Of a stretch of DNA of 64,000 nt, positions 50,386 to 59,778 are shown piece by piece. This DNA is from an uncultured Burkholderiales bacterium (GTDB taxonomy: Bacteria > Pseudomonadota > Gammaproteobacteria > Burkholderiales > Burkholderiaceae_C). The stretch is taken from assembly GCA_903832625.1 (NCBI GenBank), contig CAILCI010000029.1:37027-101026 (forward strand), written 5' to 3'. The position numbers and the translations under genes are program-made. Position 1 is the first letter of the stretch. Each line of letters opens with the position of its first letter. The notes beneath the pieces were generated by a model. The model worked only from the letters and a program-made list of their open reading frames with translations, ran no database searches and was not told the origin of the DNA.

Positions 50386-51810
50386 ATGTTGAAACGCAAC
50401 CCTTGGGTGGCGGCGGGCTGTGTGTCTGCGGTGTTGTTGTTGGCCGCGTGTGCCAGCTCGGGTGTGGCGCGTGAACCTGTGCAAAAACTAAGCACGCAAA
50501 GCGTGGGTCTTCAGGCCGATCAGCGCACTGCCTTGGTGGTGCAAGACTGGTGGCGCAGTTTGGGAGATGAGCAGCTCAACCGTCTCATCGATCAAGCCTT
50601 GCAGGGACAGCCCAATTTGGCGGCTGTCAAAGCCCGCATGGAGCGCATGTTGGCCATGGCGGACATGACGCACGCGGCGTCCTTACCTCAGCTCAATGCG
50701 AATGCCACGCTGACGCGCCAACGCTTCAGCGCCAACGGCATTTATCCTAAGCCTTTAGCCGGCAATGTGTACAACATCGGCGAAGCTACGCTGGGCGTAG
50801 GTTGGTCTCCCGATGTGTTTGGTCAGCACGCTGCCGAGTGGGCGGCTGCGATGGGTCAGGTTCAAGCTGCCCGAGCCGATGCGGCGGCGGCCAGCGTGAC
50901 CTTGGCGGCACAAGTCAGTCGCGGCTATATCGCGCTGGCGCGTTTGCTGGCATGGCGTGAGGTGGCTGAGCAGACGGTGGCCCAACAAGACGCGGCGCAA
51001 CAATTGGTCAAAGCTCGGGCACAAGCTGGCTTGGACACGCAAATTGACCAACGCCAATCTGATGGCTTGCTGTTGGATGCGCGCGCGCAGCGAGAGGCCT
51101 TGGACGAACAAATCATGCTTGCGCGCCATCAATTGGCTGCCTTGTGTGGCTTGAGCCCCCAAGCGCTGGACACACTCGCGCCGAATATTCAAGCCCTGTC
51201 CATGCAAGAAATGCCCACCGATTTGGGCGCAGATTTGCTAGGCCGTCGCGCCGACGTGGTGGCTGCACGCTGGCGCGTTGAAGCCGCAACCCAAGACATC
51301 AAAGTGGCGCAAAAACAGTTTTATCCCAATGTGAGCTTGGGTGCTTTTGCGGGCTTCAATGCGATTGATTTGACCAGCGTGTTCAAAGGCTCTAGCCACG
51401 AGGTAGGCTTGGTGCCAGCGGTGCATTTGCCTTTGTTTGATGGCGGCTTTTTGCGTGCGCAATTGCGTGGAAGAGAAGGCGAGGCCAATGTGGCCGTTGC
51501 CAATTACAACGCGGTAGTGCTCGAAGCGGTCAAACAAGCCAGCGACGCCATCAGCTCAACCCAATCTCTACAGCGCCAAGAATTGGAACAAGACAAAGCT
51601 TTGCAGGCCGCACAACAAAGCTACGACATGACCGCGCAACGCTACGAAGCGGGGCTGGTCAACAAGCTGGCGCTTTTGCGAGTGCAAAGCCAATTGCTGT
51701 CGCAACAACGCGCGAGCGCCGATGTGCGTGCGCGCAGCCTGAGCAACCGCGTGTCTTTGTTGACCGCTTTGGGTGGCGGCTGGTCCGAACCCAACACCAC
51801 AACCCCTTGA
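50386..51810 (+). CDS. Outer-membrane efflux lipoprotein (NodT family)
   Basis: 474-residue outer-membrane channel of an EmrAB-type tripartite pump. Lipobox LLLAAC gives lipidated Cys22, then DWWRSLGDEQLNRLIDQALQGQPNL and the repeated OEP pattern (ADLLGRRADVVAARWRVEAATQDIKVAQKQFYPNVSLGAF). ATG 50386 (GATGGGA upstream) or ATG 50380 two codons earlier can serve as start. Ends 10 bp before emrA. Confidence 0.92.
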   Translation: MLKRNPWVAAGCVSAVLLLAACASSGVAREPVQKLSTQSVGLQADQRTALVVQDWWRSLGDEQLNRLIDQALQGQPNLAAVKARMERMLAMADMTHAASLPQLNANATLTRQRFSANGIYPKPLAGNVYNIGEATLGVGWSPDVFGQHAAEWAAAMGQVQAARADAAAASVTLAAQVSRGYIALARLLAWREVAEQTVAQQDAAQQLVKARAQAGLDTQIDQRQSDGLLLDARAQREALDEQIMLARHQLAALCGLSPQALDTLAPNIQALSMQEMPTDLGADLLGRRADVVAARWRVEAATQDIKVAQKQFYPNVSLGAFAGFNAIDLTSVFKGSSHEVGLVPAVHLPLFDGGFLRAQLRGREGEANVAVANYNAVVLEAVKQASDAISSTQSLQRQELEQDKALQAAQQSYDMTAQRYEAGLVNKLALLRVQSQLLSQQRASADVRARSLSNRVSLLTALGGGWSEPNTTTP

Positions 51811-51820
51811 AAGAATTTGT

Positions 51821-53029
51821 ATGAGTGACGCTTCAACAACGATGGCCAACAAACGCCGCAAAGGACTGCAAATCATCGGCGGTGTCGTGGTGGCTGCGGC
51901 CTTGCTGTGGTCGGCTTGGTATTTTGTGTTTTCACGCCACCACGCCACCACCGACAACGCTTATGTGATTGGCAATGTCTTGCAAATCACCCCACAAGTG
52001 GGTGGCACAGTGGTCTCGATCGAGGCCGACGAAACCGACTTTGTCAAAGCGGGACAAGCCTTGGTCAAGCTTGACAAAGCCGATGCCAAAGTGGCGCTGG
52101 AGCAAGCCCAATCGCAGCTGGCACAAACGGTGCGCGAAGTGCGTGCCTTGTTCACCAACAGTTCCGCTTTGGACGCCCAAGTCAAGCTGCGCGAAGCCGA
52201 TGCCTTGCGAGCCGAAGTTGAATTGAGCCGCACCCAAGAAGACGTTAACCGCCGTGCACCTTTGGTGAGCACAGGCGCGGTGAGCAAAGAAGAATTTCAA
52301 CACGCCAGCGCGCAATTAGACGCTGCCAAAAACAGCGCCCAAGCCGCCCAAGCCGCTTTGAACGCTGCGCGTGAACAACTCAAATCGGGGCAAACCCAAA
52401 CCGATGGCACCTCGGTCAAAGATCACCCCAATGTGGCGCGAGCTGCGGCCAAAATGCGCGAAGCCTATTTGGCTTATCAGCGCAGCGATGTGCTCGCACC
52501 TACCGACGGCCACATTGCCAAGCGCAGTGTGCAAGTGGGTCAGCGCGTGCAAGCTGGTATGGCGATGATGACCATGGTCGCCCTCAACCAGCTGTGGGTC
52601 GATGCCAACTTCAAAGAAAGTCAGTTGCAAGAACTTCGCATTGGCCAACCCGCTGAATTGCTGGCCGATGTGTACGGTAAAAATGTGGTTTTTCACGGCA
52701 AAGTTGCGGGCTTGGGCGCAGGCACGGGGGCTGCGTTTTCTTTGTTGCCTGCGCAAAATGCAACAGGCAACTGGATCAAAGTGGTGCAACGCGTGCCCGT
52801 GCGCATCTTGCTCGATCCTCAAGAATTGAGCGCGCATCCTTTGCGCGTGGGCTTGTCCATGGATGTGAATGTAGACACCTCAGACACCAGTGGCAAAACT
52901 TTGGCCGATGTGCAGCGTGCTTCGCCCGCATCAGCCACCACCATTTACGACAGCTTGCAGGCCGCAGCGGACGCTGAGGTGCAGCGCATCATTGCTGCCA
53001 ATATGGGACAAAGTAGCAAAGCGCCATGA
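51821..53029 (+). CDS. emrA: HlyD/EmrA-family efflux adaptor
   Basis: 402-residue membrane-fusion protein: one N-terminal membrane helix (GLQIIGGVVVAAALLWSAWYFVF), then TTDNAYVIGNVLQITPQVGGTVVSI of the lipoyl half, a long coiled-coil hairpin (about 90-190), and VLAPTDGHIAKRSVQVGQRVQAG as the second half. Typical of EmrA. Its stop overlaps the emrB start (ATGA). Works with the DHA2 pump and the NodT channel. Confidence 0.92.
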   Translation: MSDASTTMANKRRKGLQIIGGVVVAAALLWSAWYFVFSRHHATTDNAYVIGNVLQITPQVGGTVVSIEADETDFVKAGQALVKLDKADAKVALEQAQSQLAQTVREVRALFTNSSALDAQVKLREADALRAEVELSRTQEDVNRRAPLVSTGAVSKEEFQHASAQLDAAKNSAQAAQAALNAAREQLKSGQTQTDGTSVKDHPNVARAAAKMREAYLAYQRSDVLAPTDGHIAKRSVQVGQRVQAGMAMMTMVALNQLWVDANFKESQLQELRIGQPAELLADVYGKNVVFHGKVAGLGAGTGAAFSLLPAQNATGNWIKVVQRVPVRILLDPQELSAHPLRVGLSMDVNVDTSDTSGKTLADVQRASPASATTIYDSLQAAADAEVQRIIAANMGQSSKAP

Positions 53030-54612
53030 GCACCACCGCGCCTGCCGCGCCCTCAGCTCCCCCCGCGCCCGCCAAGCTCCAGCCGCTGAGCGGTGCTGCC
53101 TTGGTGTTGGGGACTTTGTCGCTGTCTTTGGCGACGTTTATGAATGTGTTGGACTCCTCGATTGCCAACGTGTCGATTCCCGCCATCTCGGGCGACTTGG
53201 GCGTGAGCCCCAATCAAGGTACGTGGGTGATCACGAGTTTTGGTGTGGCCAACGCCATTTCGGTGCCGCTCACGGGCTGGCTGACCCAACGCTTTGGTGC
53301 GGTGCGCTTGTTCACCAGCAGCATTGTGTTGTTTGTGCTGAGCAGTTGGTTGTGCGGTTTTGCGTCGTCCATTGAAATGTTGATTTTGTTTCGTGTGCTC
53401 CAAGGCTTGGTGGCCGGGCCCATGATTCCCTTGTCGCAAACTTTGTTGTTGTCGAGCTATCCGCCTGCCAAAGCAGGCATGGCCTTGGCCTTGTGGGGGG
53501 TGACGACTTTGGTTGCGCCCGTGGTCGGGCCGCTGTTGGGCGGCTGGCTCACCGACAACATGACTTGGCCGTGGATTTTCTACATCAACGTGCCTGTGGG
53601 CTTGGCTGCCGCAGGTGTGACGTGGGCCATTTATCGAAAACGCGACACGCCAACGCGCAAACTCCCCATTGATAGCTTTGGCTTGGTGTTGCTGGTGGTG
53701 TGGGTGGGCGCTTTGCAACTCATGCTGGACAAAGGCAAAGAGCTGGATTGGTTCTCGTCAACTCAAATCACCATCTTGGCCTTGGTCGCTGCGGTGAGTT
53801 TTGCTGTGTTTGTGGTGTGGGAGCTGACCCAAGAGCATCCCGTGGTGGATTTGAATTTGTTCAAAGGCCGCAACTTTGCCATGGGCGCAGTGTGCTTGTC
53901 GATTGCTTATGGGCTGTTTTTTGGCAACGTGGTGCTGATGCCTTTGTGGCTGCAGCAATGGATGGGCTACACGGCCACCTCGGCTGGCATGGCGCTCGCG
54001 CCTGTGGGTTTGTTTGCGATTTTGCTCACGCCCTTGGTGGGTAAAAAAGTGGCGGTGTGGGACCCGCGTCGCATGGCCAGTGGCGCGTTTGTGGTGTTTG
54101 CCATGGTGCTTTATTTGCGCTCGGAGTTCACCACGCAGACCGACATCTATCACATCTTGATTCCGACCTTGATGCAGGGCGCGGCGATGGCGTTCTTCTT
54201 CATTCCTTTAACCACGATTGTGTTGTCTGGGCAACCGCCTGAGCGCATTCCAGCCGCTGCGGGCTTGAGCAACTTCACCCGCATCACGGCGGGCGCAATG
54301 GGCACTTCCATTGCCACCACCGTTTGGGAAGACCGTGCTGTGCTGCACCACGCGCATTTGACCGAGAGTTTGAACAACGGCAATTCGGCGTATTTGTCCA
54401 CCTTGGAAGGACTCAAGGCCTCGGGCTTGACGTCTGAGCAAGCCTTGTTTCAAGTCAACCGCTTGATTGACCAACAGGCCTTCACGCGGGCAGCCGACGA
54501 TGTGTTTTTTGCATCGGGTCTGATCTTTTTGCTGCTGATTGGCTTGATTTGGTTCACCAGCCGACCCGCACGCCATGGTGCTGCGCCTGCTGACGCGGGC
54601 GGGGCGCATTGA
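53026..54612 (+). CDS. emrB: DHA2-family MFS drug exporter (EmrB/QacA)
   Basis: 528-residue fourteen-helix transporter. Seen: FMNVLDSSIANVSIPAISGDLGVSPNQGTWVITSF (motif with the D and N of DHA2 helix 1), LTGWLTQRFGAVRLF, VLQGLVAGPMIPLSQTLLL, GPLLGGWLTDNMTWPWIFYINVPVG (motif C with drug:H+ antiporters), and NFTRITAGAMGTSI near the end. Completes the TPR-NodT-EmrA-EmrB operon. Ends 7 bp before the convergent lysR gene. Substrates are probably hydrophobic toxicants such as phenolics, inferred from the family only. Confidence 0.94.
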   Translation: MSTTAPAAPSAPPAPAKLQPLSGAALVLGTLSLSLATFMNVLDSSIANVSIPAISGDLGVSPNQGTWVITSFGVANAISVPLTGWLTQRFGAVRLFTSSIVLFVLSSWLCGFASSIEMLILFRVLQGLVAGPMIPLSQTLLLSSYPPAKAGMALALWGVTTLVAPVVGPLLGGWLTDNMTWPWIFYINVPVGLAAAGVTWAIYRKRDTPTRKLPIDSFGLVLLVVWVGALQLMLDKGKELDWFSSTQITILALVAAVSFAVFVVWELTQEHPVVDLNLFKGRNFAMGAVCLSIAYGLFFGNVVLMPLWLQQWMGYTATSAGMALAPVGLFAILLTPLVGKKVAVWDPRRMASGAFVVFAMVLYLRSEFTTQTDIYHILIPTLMQGAAMAFFFIPLTTIVLSGQPPERIPAAAGLSNFTRITAGAMGTSIATTVWEDRAVLHHAHLTESLNNGNSAYLSTLEGLKASGLTSEQALFQVNRLIDQQAFTRAADDVFFASGLIFLLLIGLIWFTSRPARHGAAPADAGGAH

Positions 54613-54619
54613 GCGACCT

Positions 54620-55537
54620 CTAAGCCAGCGATGGCTTGAGCGCCTGAGAGATGACGTCTTGCGTCATCTGCATGGTCGCTTGGTGGGTGGCGGTCATGGG
54701 GCGACGGGCGGACCAAACCATCATCAGCTGGCTCATGAGGCGTGGTTTTTCTATGGCGTGGGTGCTGAAGTCTTGCGGCGCAGCAAAGTTTCTCAGCGTG
54801 TAGGCGGGCAGCACCGCATAGCCCAAACCTTCTTTGACCAGCTCCAAAATCGCGTTCAAGCCGTCGATCTCAAGTGCAATGCGCGGTTTGCAATTGATGC
54901 GCTGCATCTCGGTTTCAATCAGCAAACGAAACGCGTTGGGGCGGCTGGGCGCGATCAAGGGCAGATCGGCGAGTGCTGACAAGGGCACGCGGGGTTTGAG
55001 GGCGGTGGCAGCTTGCGGGCTTTTTTGTCCGGCAATCAAAATCAGCTCGTCTTCGTGCAACAAGCTCATCTCTAAATCGGGCGAGGGCGGCGGGTTATAG
55101 AGCACGGCCATGTCCAGCCGACCCGCGCGCAAGCTCTCCACCATCAAGACCGAAAAACCTTCGGTCAACGACAACTGAGCATGGGGCAGGGCGCGACGAA
55201 ATTCCAACGTCAGCGGCACAGTCGTGAGTTTGGACAAACTTGGCGGCAAGCCAATCGAGACGCGCCCAGACAATGCACCGCTCACCGAACCTAACTCTTC
55301 TTGCGCGACCGCCACTTGGTGCAAAATGCCGCGCCCGTGTTCCAGCAACACCAATCCCGCTTCGGTCAAGGTCACGCCGCGACCATTGCGCAGCAACAAG
55401 TTTTGGTGCAACTCCACTTCCAGTTGGCGCACATGGCGACTCAGCAGTGGCTGTGCAATGCCCAGCGCAGCGGCTGCTTTGGTAAAACTGCCCAGTTCGG
55501 CCACGCGCACAAAAGATTCGATTTGTTTGAGTTCCAT
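54620..55537 (-). CDS. LysR-family transcriptional regulator
   Basis: 305-residue LTTR: N-terminal winged HTH MELKQIESFVRVAELGSFTKAAAALGIAQPLLSRHVRQLE, then a periplasmic-binding-like effector domain (GRVSIGLPPSLSKLTTVPLTLEFRRALPHAQLSL, LPLIAPSRPNAFRLLIE). ATG 55537 is the natural start. It points away from the lig operon, separated from it by an AT-rich methyltransferase-like gene. As the only regulator near the lig operon it is a candidate activator (PmdR-like), but it could control something else. Confidence 0.9.
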   Translation of the reverse strand: MELKQIESFVRVAELGSFTKAAAALGIAQPLLSRHVRQLEVELHQNLLLRNGRGVTLTEAGLVLLEHGRGILHQVAVAQEELGSVSGALSGRVSIGLPPSLSKLTTVPLTLEFRRALPHAQLSLTEGFSVLMVESLRAGRLDMAVLYNPPPSPDLEMSLLHEDELILIAGQKSPQAATALKPRVPLSALADLPLIAPSRPNAFRLLIETEMQRINCKPRIALEIDGLNAILELVKEGLGYAVLPAYTLRNFAAPQDFSTHAIEKPRLMSQLMMVWSARRPMTATHQATMQMTQDVISQALKPSLA

Positions 55538-55641
55538 TGAGCTTGAGATTATCGCGGCATAACTTTTTTTAACAGTCACTATAAATATTTAAGCTACATT
55601 ACATATCGCTATGAAATTGAATTCAAAAGAATGAGGTAGTG

Positions 55642-56199
55642 ATGAAGCTCAACATGGGTTGCGGATTTAATAAGATAAAAGATTTCATTAATGTTGATAA
55701 GGCACCAGAATGCCAACCCGATTTATTGATGGATTTAGAAAGTTTGCCTTGGAATATTGAGTCTAACCAAGCTGACGAAGTGTTATTCAACCATTGCCTA
55801 GAACATTTGGGGCAAGACACCAAAATATTCTTAGGCATCATGAAAGAGCTCTACCGCATATGCAAACCCAATGCCAAGGTGCTCATCAATGTGCCGCATC
55901 CACGGCATGACTTCTTTATTGGTGACCCCACCCATGTGCGGGTCATCAATCCTTTGGTTTTGTCGCTCTTTAGCAAAAAGAATAATTTGATGTGGCAAGA
56001 GCAGGGCGCCAGCAATTCCCCTTTGGCTGTGTATTTAGGGATTGATTTTGAAATTGAAACGGCCACTCAAGTCCTCGAAAAAACCTATTTGGACAAGCTT
56101 GAAAAAAAACAAATGACAGTCAAGCAGGTGGAACAAATGATTCAAGAAAAAAACAATGTGGTTCAGGAATACCGATTTGTTTTGCGGGTCATCAAATAA
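55642..56199 (+). CDS. AT-rich methyltransferase-like protein
   Basis: 185 residues. KLNMGCGFNKIKDFINVDKAPECQPDLLMDLESLPW resembles the SAM-binding start of small Methyltransf_11-type proteins found in polysaccharide clusters, and VLFNHCLEHLGQDTKIFLGIMKELYRICKPNAKVLINVPHP matches their acidic and motif III parts. The C-terminal third is lysine-rich. AT-rich codons unlike both neighbours suggest foreign origin. ATG 55642 follows GAGGT. No glycan genes lie nearby, so its role is unclear. Confidence 0.75.
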   Translation: MKLNMGCGFNKIKDFINVDKAPECQPDLLMDLESLPWNIESNQADEVLFNHCLEHLGQDTKIFLGIMKELYRICKPNAKVLINVPHPRHDFFIGDPTHVRVINPLVLSLFSKKNNLMWQEQGASNSPLAVYLGIDFEIETATQVLEKTYLDKLEKKQMTVKQVEQMIQEKNNVVQEYRFVLRVIK

Positions 56200-56249
56200 A
56201 TCTTTAACCCAGATTGAACGCTTACTGGGCTTGCTTCTAAAAGAATAGC

Positions 56250-56293
56250 TGAATTTAAGTTATTCAATATTGGTATATCAGCTAGTTGCTGAT
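56250..56293. promoter_or_regulatory. Paired dyads upstream of the lig operon
   Basis: Two palindromes precede the modA-like gene: TGAAT-n7-ATTCA (56250-56266) and ATCAGC-n5-GCTGAT (56277-56293), with centres 27 bp apart. Their shape and paired arrangement fit LysR-type binding, although the strict T-n11-A pattern is not met. Confidence 0.45.
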
Positions 56294-56334
56294 TTACGGC
56301 TGTTTTCTGAGCTAAATCTCTAGAATCGACAGCC

Positions 56335-57051
56335 ATGCAAACCCCACATTCCTCTCTCATGTTGCGTGGCATTTCGTCCAAGGCCACGCAATCCTTGTTG
56401 GCTGAACTCACGGCTGCGTACCAACAGCAAACTGGTGTGCAGGTGCAGATTGAATCGGTTGGCGGTGTGGATGCGGCCAAGCGCGTGCAAGCGGGCGAGG
56501 CGTTTGATGTGGTGTTGTTGGCCTATGATGCCATCGAGCGTTTGATTGCCTCTGGCCATGTGCAAGCTGGTTCGCGTCAAGACTGGGTGCGCTCGCCCGT
56601 GGCGGTGGCTGTGCCAGCAGGTGCAGCGCGGCCTGAGTTGCACAACGAAGCTGCGCTCAAAGCCGCCGTGCTCGCCAGCCCCACACTCAGCTATTCCACG
56701 GGTCCCAGCGGCGTGTATTTAGAACAACTGTTTGCGCGTTGGGGCATTGCAGAACACGTCAAATCGCGCCTGGTGGTGCCGCCACCCGGCACGCCGGTGG
56801 GCGCGCTGGTGGCCAAGGGTCAAGCGGCTTTGGGGTTTCAGCAGTTGAGCGAACTCATCGCGCTGCCTGGCATCGATGTGCTGGGCACTTTGCCCGACGA
56901 TGTGGCCTTCATCACCACGTTCTCCGCAGGCATTGCCAGCGTCATCGGCCACGACGCCCAGCGCGTGGCGGCGGTGCAAGCATTTCTCCAGTTCTTGGCT
57001 TCGGCGGGCGTGCAAGACGCCAAGCGTCGCCAAGGCATGGATTGGCATTGA
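56335..57051 (+). CDS. ModA-like solute-binding-fold protein without signal peptide
   Basis: 238 residues of the type II periplasmic-binding fold (SBP_bac_11/ModA-like): LLAELTAAYQQQTGVQVQIESVGGVDAAKRVQAGEAFDVVLLAYDAIERL, STGPSGVYLEQLFARWGI, ALGFQQLSEL, FITTFSAGIAS. The N-terminus (MQTPHSSLMLRGISSKATQS) has no signal peptide, so the protein is probably cytoplasmic, unlike ordinary ModA. Its stop is 35 bp before ligJ, placing it at the head of the lig operon. It may bind an aromatic intermediate, or be a repurposed enzyme or sensor. Confidence 0.82.
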   Translation: MQTPHSSLMLRGISSKATQSLLAELTAAYQQQTGVQVQIESVGGVDAAKRVQAGEAFDVVLLAYDAIERLIASGHVQAGSRQDWVRSPVAVAVPAGAARPELHNEAALKAAVLASPTLSYSTGPSGVYLEQLFARWGIAEHVKSRLVVPPPGTPVGALVAKGQAALGFQQLSELIALPGIDVLGTLPDDVAFITTFSAGIASVIGHDAQRVAAVQAFLQFLASAGVQDAKRRQGMDWH

Positions 57052-57086
57052 TTTTTTTTCGACCTACCTCATTCAAAAGGTTTTTC

Positions 57087-58121
57087 ATGTCCCTCATCAT
57101 CGACGTACACGGCCACTACACCACCGCGCCCAAGGCTTTGGAAGATTGGCGCAACAAGCAAATCGCGGGCATCAAAGACCCGTCCATGATGCCCAAAGTG
57201 GCTGATTTGAAAATCAGCGACGACGAGTTGCGCGAGACCATTGAAACCAACCAACTCGCCAAGATGAAAGAGCGCGGCTCCGACATCACCATCTTCAGCC
57301 CGCGTGCGAGCTTCATGGCGCACCACATTGGCGACTTCAATATTTCCTCCACCTGGGCGGCGATTTGCAACGAGCTGTGTTTCCGCGTTTCGCAATTGTT
57401 CCCCGACAACTTTGTGCCTGCGGCCATGCTGCCCCAATCGCCCGGTGTCGATCCGGCCACCTGCATTCCAGAGCTGGTCAAGTGCGTGGAGCAATACGGC
57501 AACGTCGGCATCAACTTGAACCCCGACCCTTCCGGCGGCCACTGGACCTCGCCACCGTTGAGCGACAAAGCTTGGTATCCGATTTACGAAAAGATGGTGG
57601 AGTACGACATCCCCGCCATGATCCACGTCTCCACCAGTTGCAACAACTGTTTTCACACCACGGGCGCACATTACTTGAACGCCGACACCACGGCCTTCAT
57701 GCAATGCTTGACCTCTGATTTGTTCAAAGACTTTCCGACCTTGAAGTTTTTGATTCCCCACGGCGGCGGCGCAGTGCCTTACCACTGGGGGCGTTTCCGT
57801 GGCTTGGCGCAAGAGCTGAAAAAACCTTTGCTCAGCGAGCATTTGCTCAACAATATTTTCTTCGACACCTGCGTTTACCACCAGCCCGGCATCGACTTGT
57901 TGACCAAAGTCATTCCGGTCAAAAACATTTTGTTTGCCTCAGAAATGATTGGCGCGGTGCGCGGCATCGACCCCGAAACTGGCCACTACTACGACGACAC
58001 CAAGCGCTACATCCAAGCCACGCTCAACTTGAACGAAGCCGAGCGTCACCAAGTGTTCGAAGGCAATGCCCGTCGCGTGTTCTCGCGCTTGGACAAGCAA
58101 CTCAAGGCGCAAGGCCGTTAA
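57087..58121 (+). CDS. ligJ: 4-oxalomesaconate hydratase (LigJ/PmdE)
   Basis: 344-residue amidohydrolase-family hydratase that adds water to 4-oxalomesaconate giving 4-carboxy-4-hydroxy-2-oxoadipate in the protocatechuate 4,5-cleavage route. Seen: IDVHGHYTTAPKAL (metal histidines H8, H10 region), GINLNPDPSGGHWTSPPLSDKAWYPIYEKM, MIHVSTSCNNCFHTTGAHYLNADT, PHGGGAVPYHWGRFRG, FASEMIGAVRGIDPETGHYYDD. These match LigJ/PmdE closely and differ from the zinc esterase-type GalB. Start ATG 57087 after AAAAGG. Confidence 0.93.
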   Translation: MSLIIDVHGHYTTAPKALEDWRNKQIAGIKDPSMMPKVADLKISDDELRETIETNQLAKMKERGSDITIFSPRASFMAHHIGDFNISSTWAAICNELCFRVSQLFPDNFVPAAMLPQSPGVDPATCIPELVKCVEQYGNVGINLNPDPSGGHWTSPPLSDKAWYPIYEKMVEYDIPAMIHVSTSCNNCFHTTGAHYLNADTTAFMQCLTSDLFKDFPTLKFLIPHGGGAVPYHWGRFRGLAQELKKPLLSEHLLNNIFFDTCVYHQPGIDLLTKVIPVKNILFASEMIGAVRGIDPETGHYYDDTKRYIQATLNLNEAERHQVFEGNARRVFSRLDKQLKAQGR

Positions 58122-58139
58122 TTTTTTGGAGATTCACAC

Positions 58140-58823
58140 ATGTACGAATTAGGCGTTGTCTACCGCAACATCACCCGCGCAGACCGTGGCGTGACCGATT
58201 CATTGGCGGCCTTGGGCTCTGCCACCGTGCACGAGGCCATGGGTCGCGTGGGTTTGCTCAAGCCCTATATGCGCCCAATTTATGCGGGCGCACAAGTTTC
58301 AGGCACGGCGGTGACGGTGTTGCTGCATCCCGGCGACAACTGGATGATGCACGTCGCTGCCGAGCAAATTCAGCCCGGTGACATCGTGGTCGCGGCCATC
58401 ACCGCCGAATGCACCGATGGTTATTTTGGCGACTTGCTGGCCACCTCTTTTCAAGCCCGTGGCGCGCGCGCGTTGATCATTGACGCGGGCGTGCGCGATG
58501 TCAAAGAACTCACCCGCATGGGCTTTCCCGTGTGGAGCAAAGCCATCAGCAGCAAAGGCACGATCAAGGCCACGGTGGGCTCGGTCAATATTCCGGTGGT
58601 CTGCGCAGGCATGTGGGTCACGCCTGGTGACGTGATCGTCGCCGATGACGACGGCGTGGTGTGTGTGCCCAAAGCCATGGCAGCCAAAACACTCGAAGTG
58701 GCGTTGGCACGCGAAGCCAACGAAGGCGAAAAACGCGCCAAACTCGCCTCCGGCGTGTTGGGCTTAGACATGTACAAAATGCGCGAGCCGCTGGCGGCTG
58801 CGGGTTTGAAATACATCGACTGA
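58140..58823 (+). CDS. ligK: 4-carboxy-4-hydroxy-2-oxoadipate aldolase/oxaloacetate decarboxylase (LigK/PmdF)
   Basis: 227-residue RraA-fold aldolase splitting 4-carboxy-4-hydroxy-2-oxoadipate into pyruvate and oxaloacetate. Seen: [53 protein letters not shown] (Arg and Asp that bind substrate and metal), [46 protein letters not shown]. Size typical. 18 bp after ligJ; 12 bp before ligI. Confidence 0.94.
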   Translation: MYELGVVYRNITRADRGVTDSLAALGSATVHEAMGRVGLLKPYMRPIYAGAQVSGTAVTVLLHPGDNWMMHVAAEQIQPGDIVVAAITAECTDGYFGDLLATSFQARGARALIIDAGVRDVKELTRMGFPVWSKAISSKGTIKATVGSVNIPVVCAGMWVTPGDVIVADDDGVVCVPKAMAAKTLEVALAREANEGEKRAKLASGVLGLDMYKMREPLAAAGLKYID

Positions 58824-58835
58824 AAGAGAAACCTC

Positions 58836-59741
58836 ATGCAATTCGAAAAAACGCCCGGCTGGCTCGACTGGTTTTCTGGCCCCAGCACCCCTCGTTTCAA
58901 ACTGCCCGCAGGCGCGGTCGATGCACACTGCCATGTGTTTGGCCCCGGTGCAGAATTTCCGTATGCGCCTGAGCGCAAATACACACCGTGCGATGCGTCC
59001 AAAGACCAACTCTTTGCCCTGCGCGACCACTTGGGTTTTGCCCGCAATGTGATTGTGCAAGCCACCTGCCACGGCTCGGACAACCGTGCCATGGTCGATG
59101 CGTTGCAGCATTCCAAGGGCATGGCGCGTGGCGTGGCCACGGTCAAGCGCAGCGTCAGCGACGCCGAGTTGCAAGCTATGCACGACGCAGGTGTGCGCGG
59201 TGTGCGCTTTAACTTTGTCAAACGCTTGGTGGACTTCACGCCCAAAGACGAGTTGATGGAGATCGCCTCACGCATTGCCAAATGGGGCTGGCATGTGGTG
59301 ATTTATTTCGAAGCCGTGGACTTGCCGGAGCTGTGGGACTTCTTCACCGCTTTGCCCACCACCGTGGTGGTCGATCACATGGGTCGCCCCGATGTCAGCA
59401 AACCCGTGGACGGCCCCGAGTTTGAGTTGTTTGTGAAATTCATGCGCGAACACAAAAACGTCTGGAGCAAAGTCACCTGCCCAGAGCGCTTGTCGGTTTC
59501 AGGCCCCAAGGCCTTGAATGGCGAACAAAACGCCTACCAAGACGTGATTCCCTTTGCCAAGCGCATCGTCGATGAATTCCCCGACCGCGTGATTTGGGGC
59601 ACCGATTGGCCGCATCCCAACTTGAAAGACCACATGCCCGACGACGGCTTGTTGGTGGACTTCATTCCGCACATCGCACCCACCGCAGAGTTGCAACACA
59701 AACTCTTGGTGGACAACCCGATGCGTTTGTACTGGTCTTGA
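58836..59741 (+). CDS. ligI: 2-pyrone-4,6-dicarboxylate lactonase (LigI/PmdD)
   Basis: 301-residue amidohydrolase-superfamily lactonase hydrolysing 2-pyrone-4,6-dicarboxylate to 4-oxalomesaconate. Landmarks: AVDAHCHVFGPGAEFPYAPERKYTP, GFARNVIVQATCHGSDNRAMVDAL, GVRFNFVKRLVD, VVVDHMGRPDVSKPV, WGTDWPHPNLKDHMPDDG with the final-strand aspartate that activates water. The LigI type acts without metal. Between ligK and the tannase-like gene. Confidence 0.94.
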   Translation: MQFEKTPGWLDWFSGPSTPRFKLPAGAVDAHCHVFGPGAEFPYAPERKYTPCDASKDQLFALRDHLGFARNVIVQATCHGSDNRAMVDALQHSKGMARGVATVKRSVSDAELQAMHDAGVRGVRFNFVKRLVDFTPKDELMEIASRIAKWGWHVVIYFEAVDLPELWDFFTALPTTVVVDHMGRPDVSKPVDGPEFELFVKFMREHKNVWSKVTCPERLSVSGPKALNGEQNAYQDVIPFAKRIVDEFPDRVIWGTDWPHPNLKDHMPDDGLLVDFIPHIAPTAELQHKLLVDNPMRLYWS

Positions 59742-59778
59742 TCGCGTCAGTATTTTCAAAACACACAGGAGACACACG

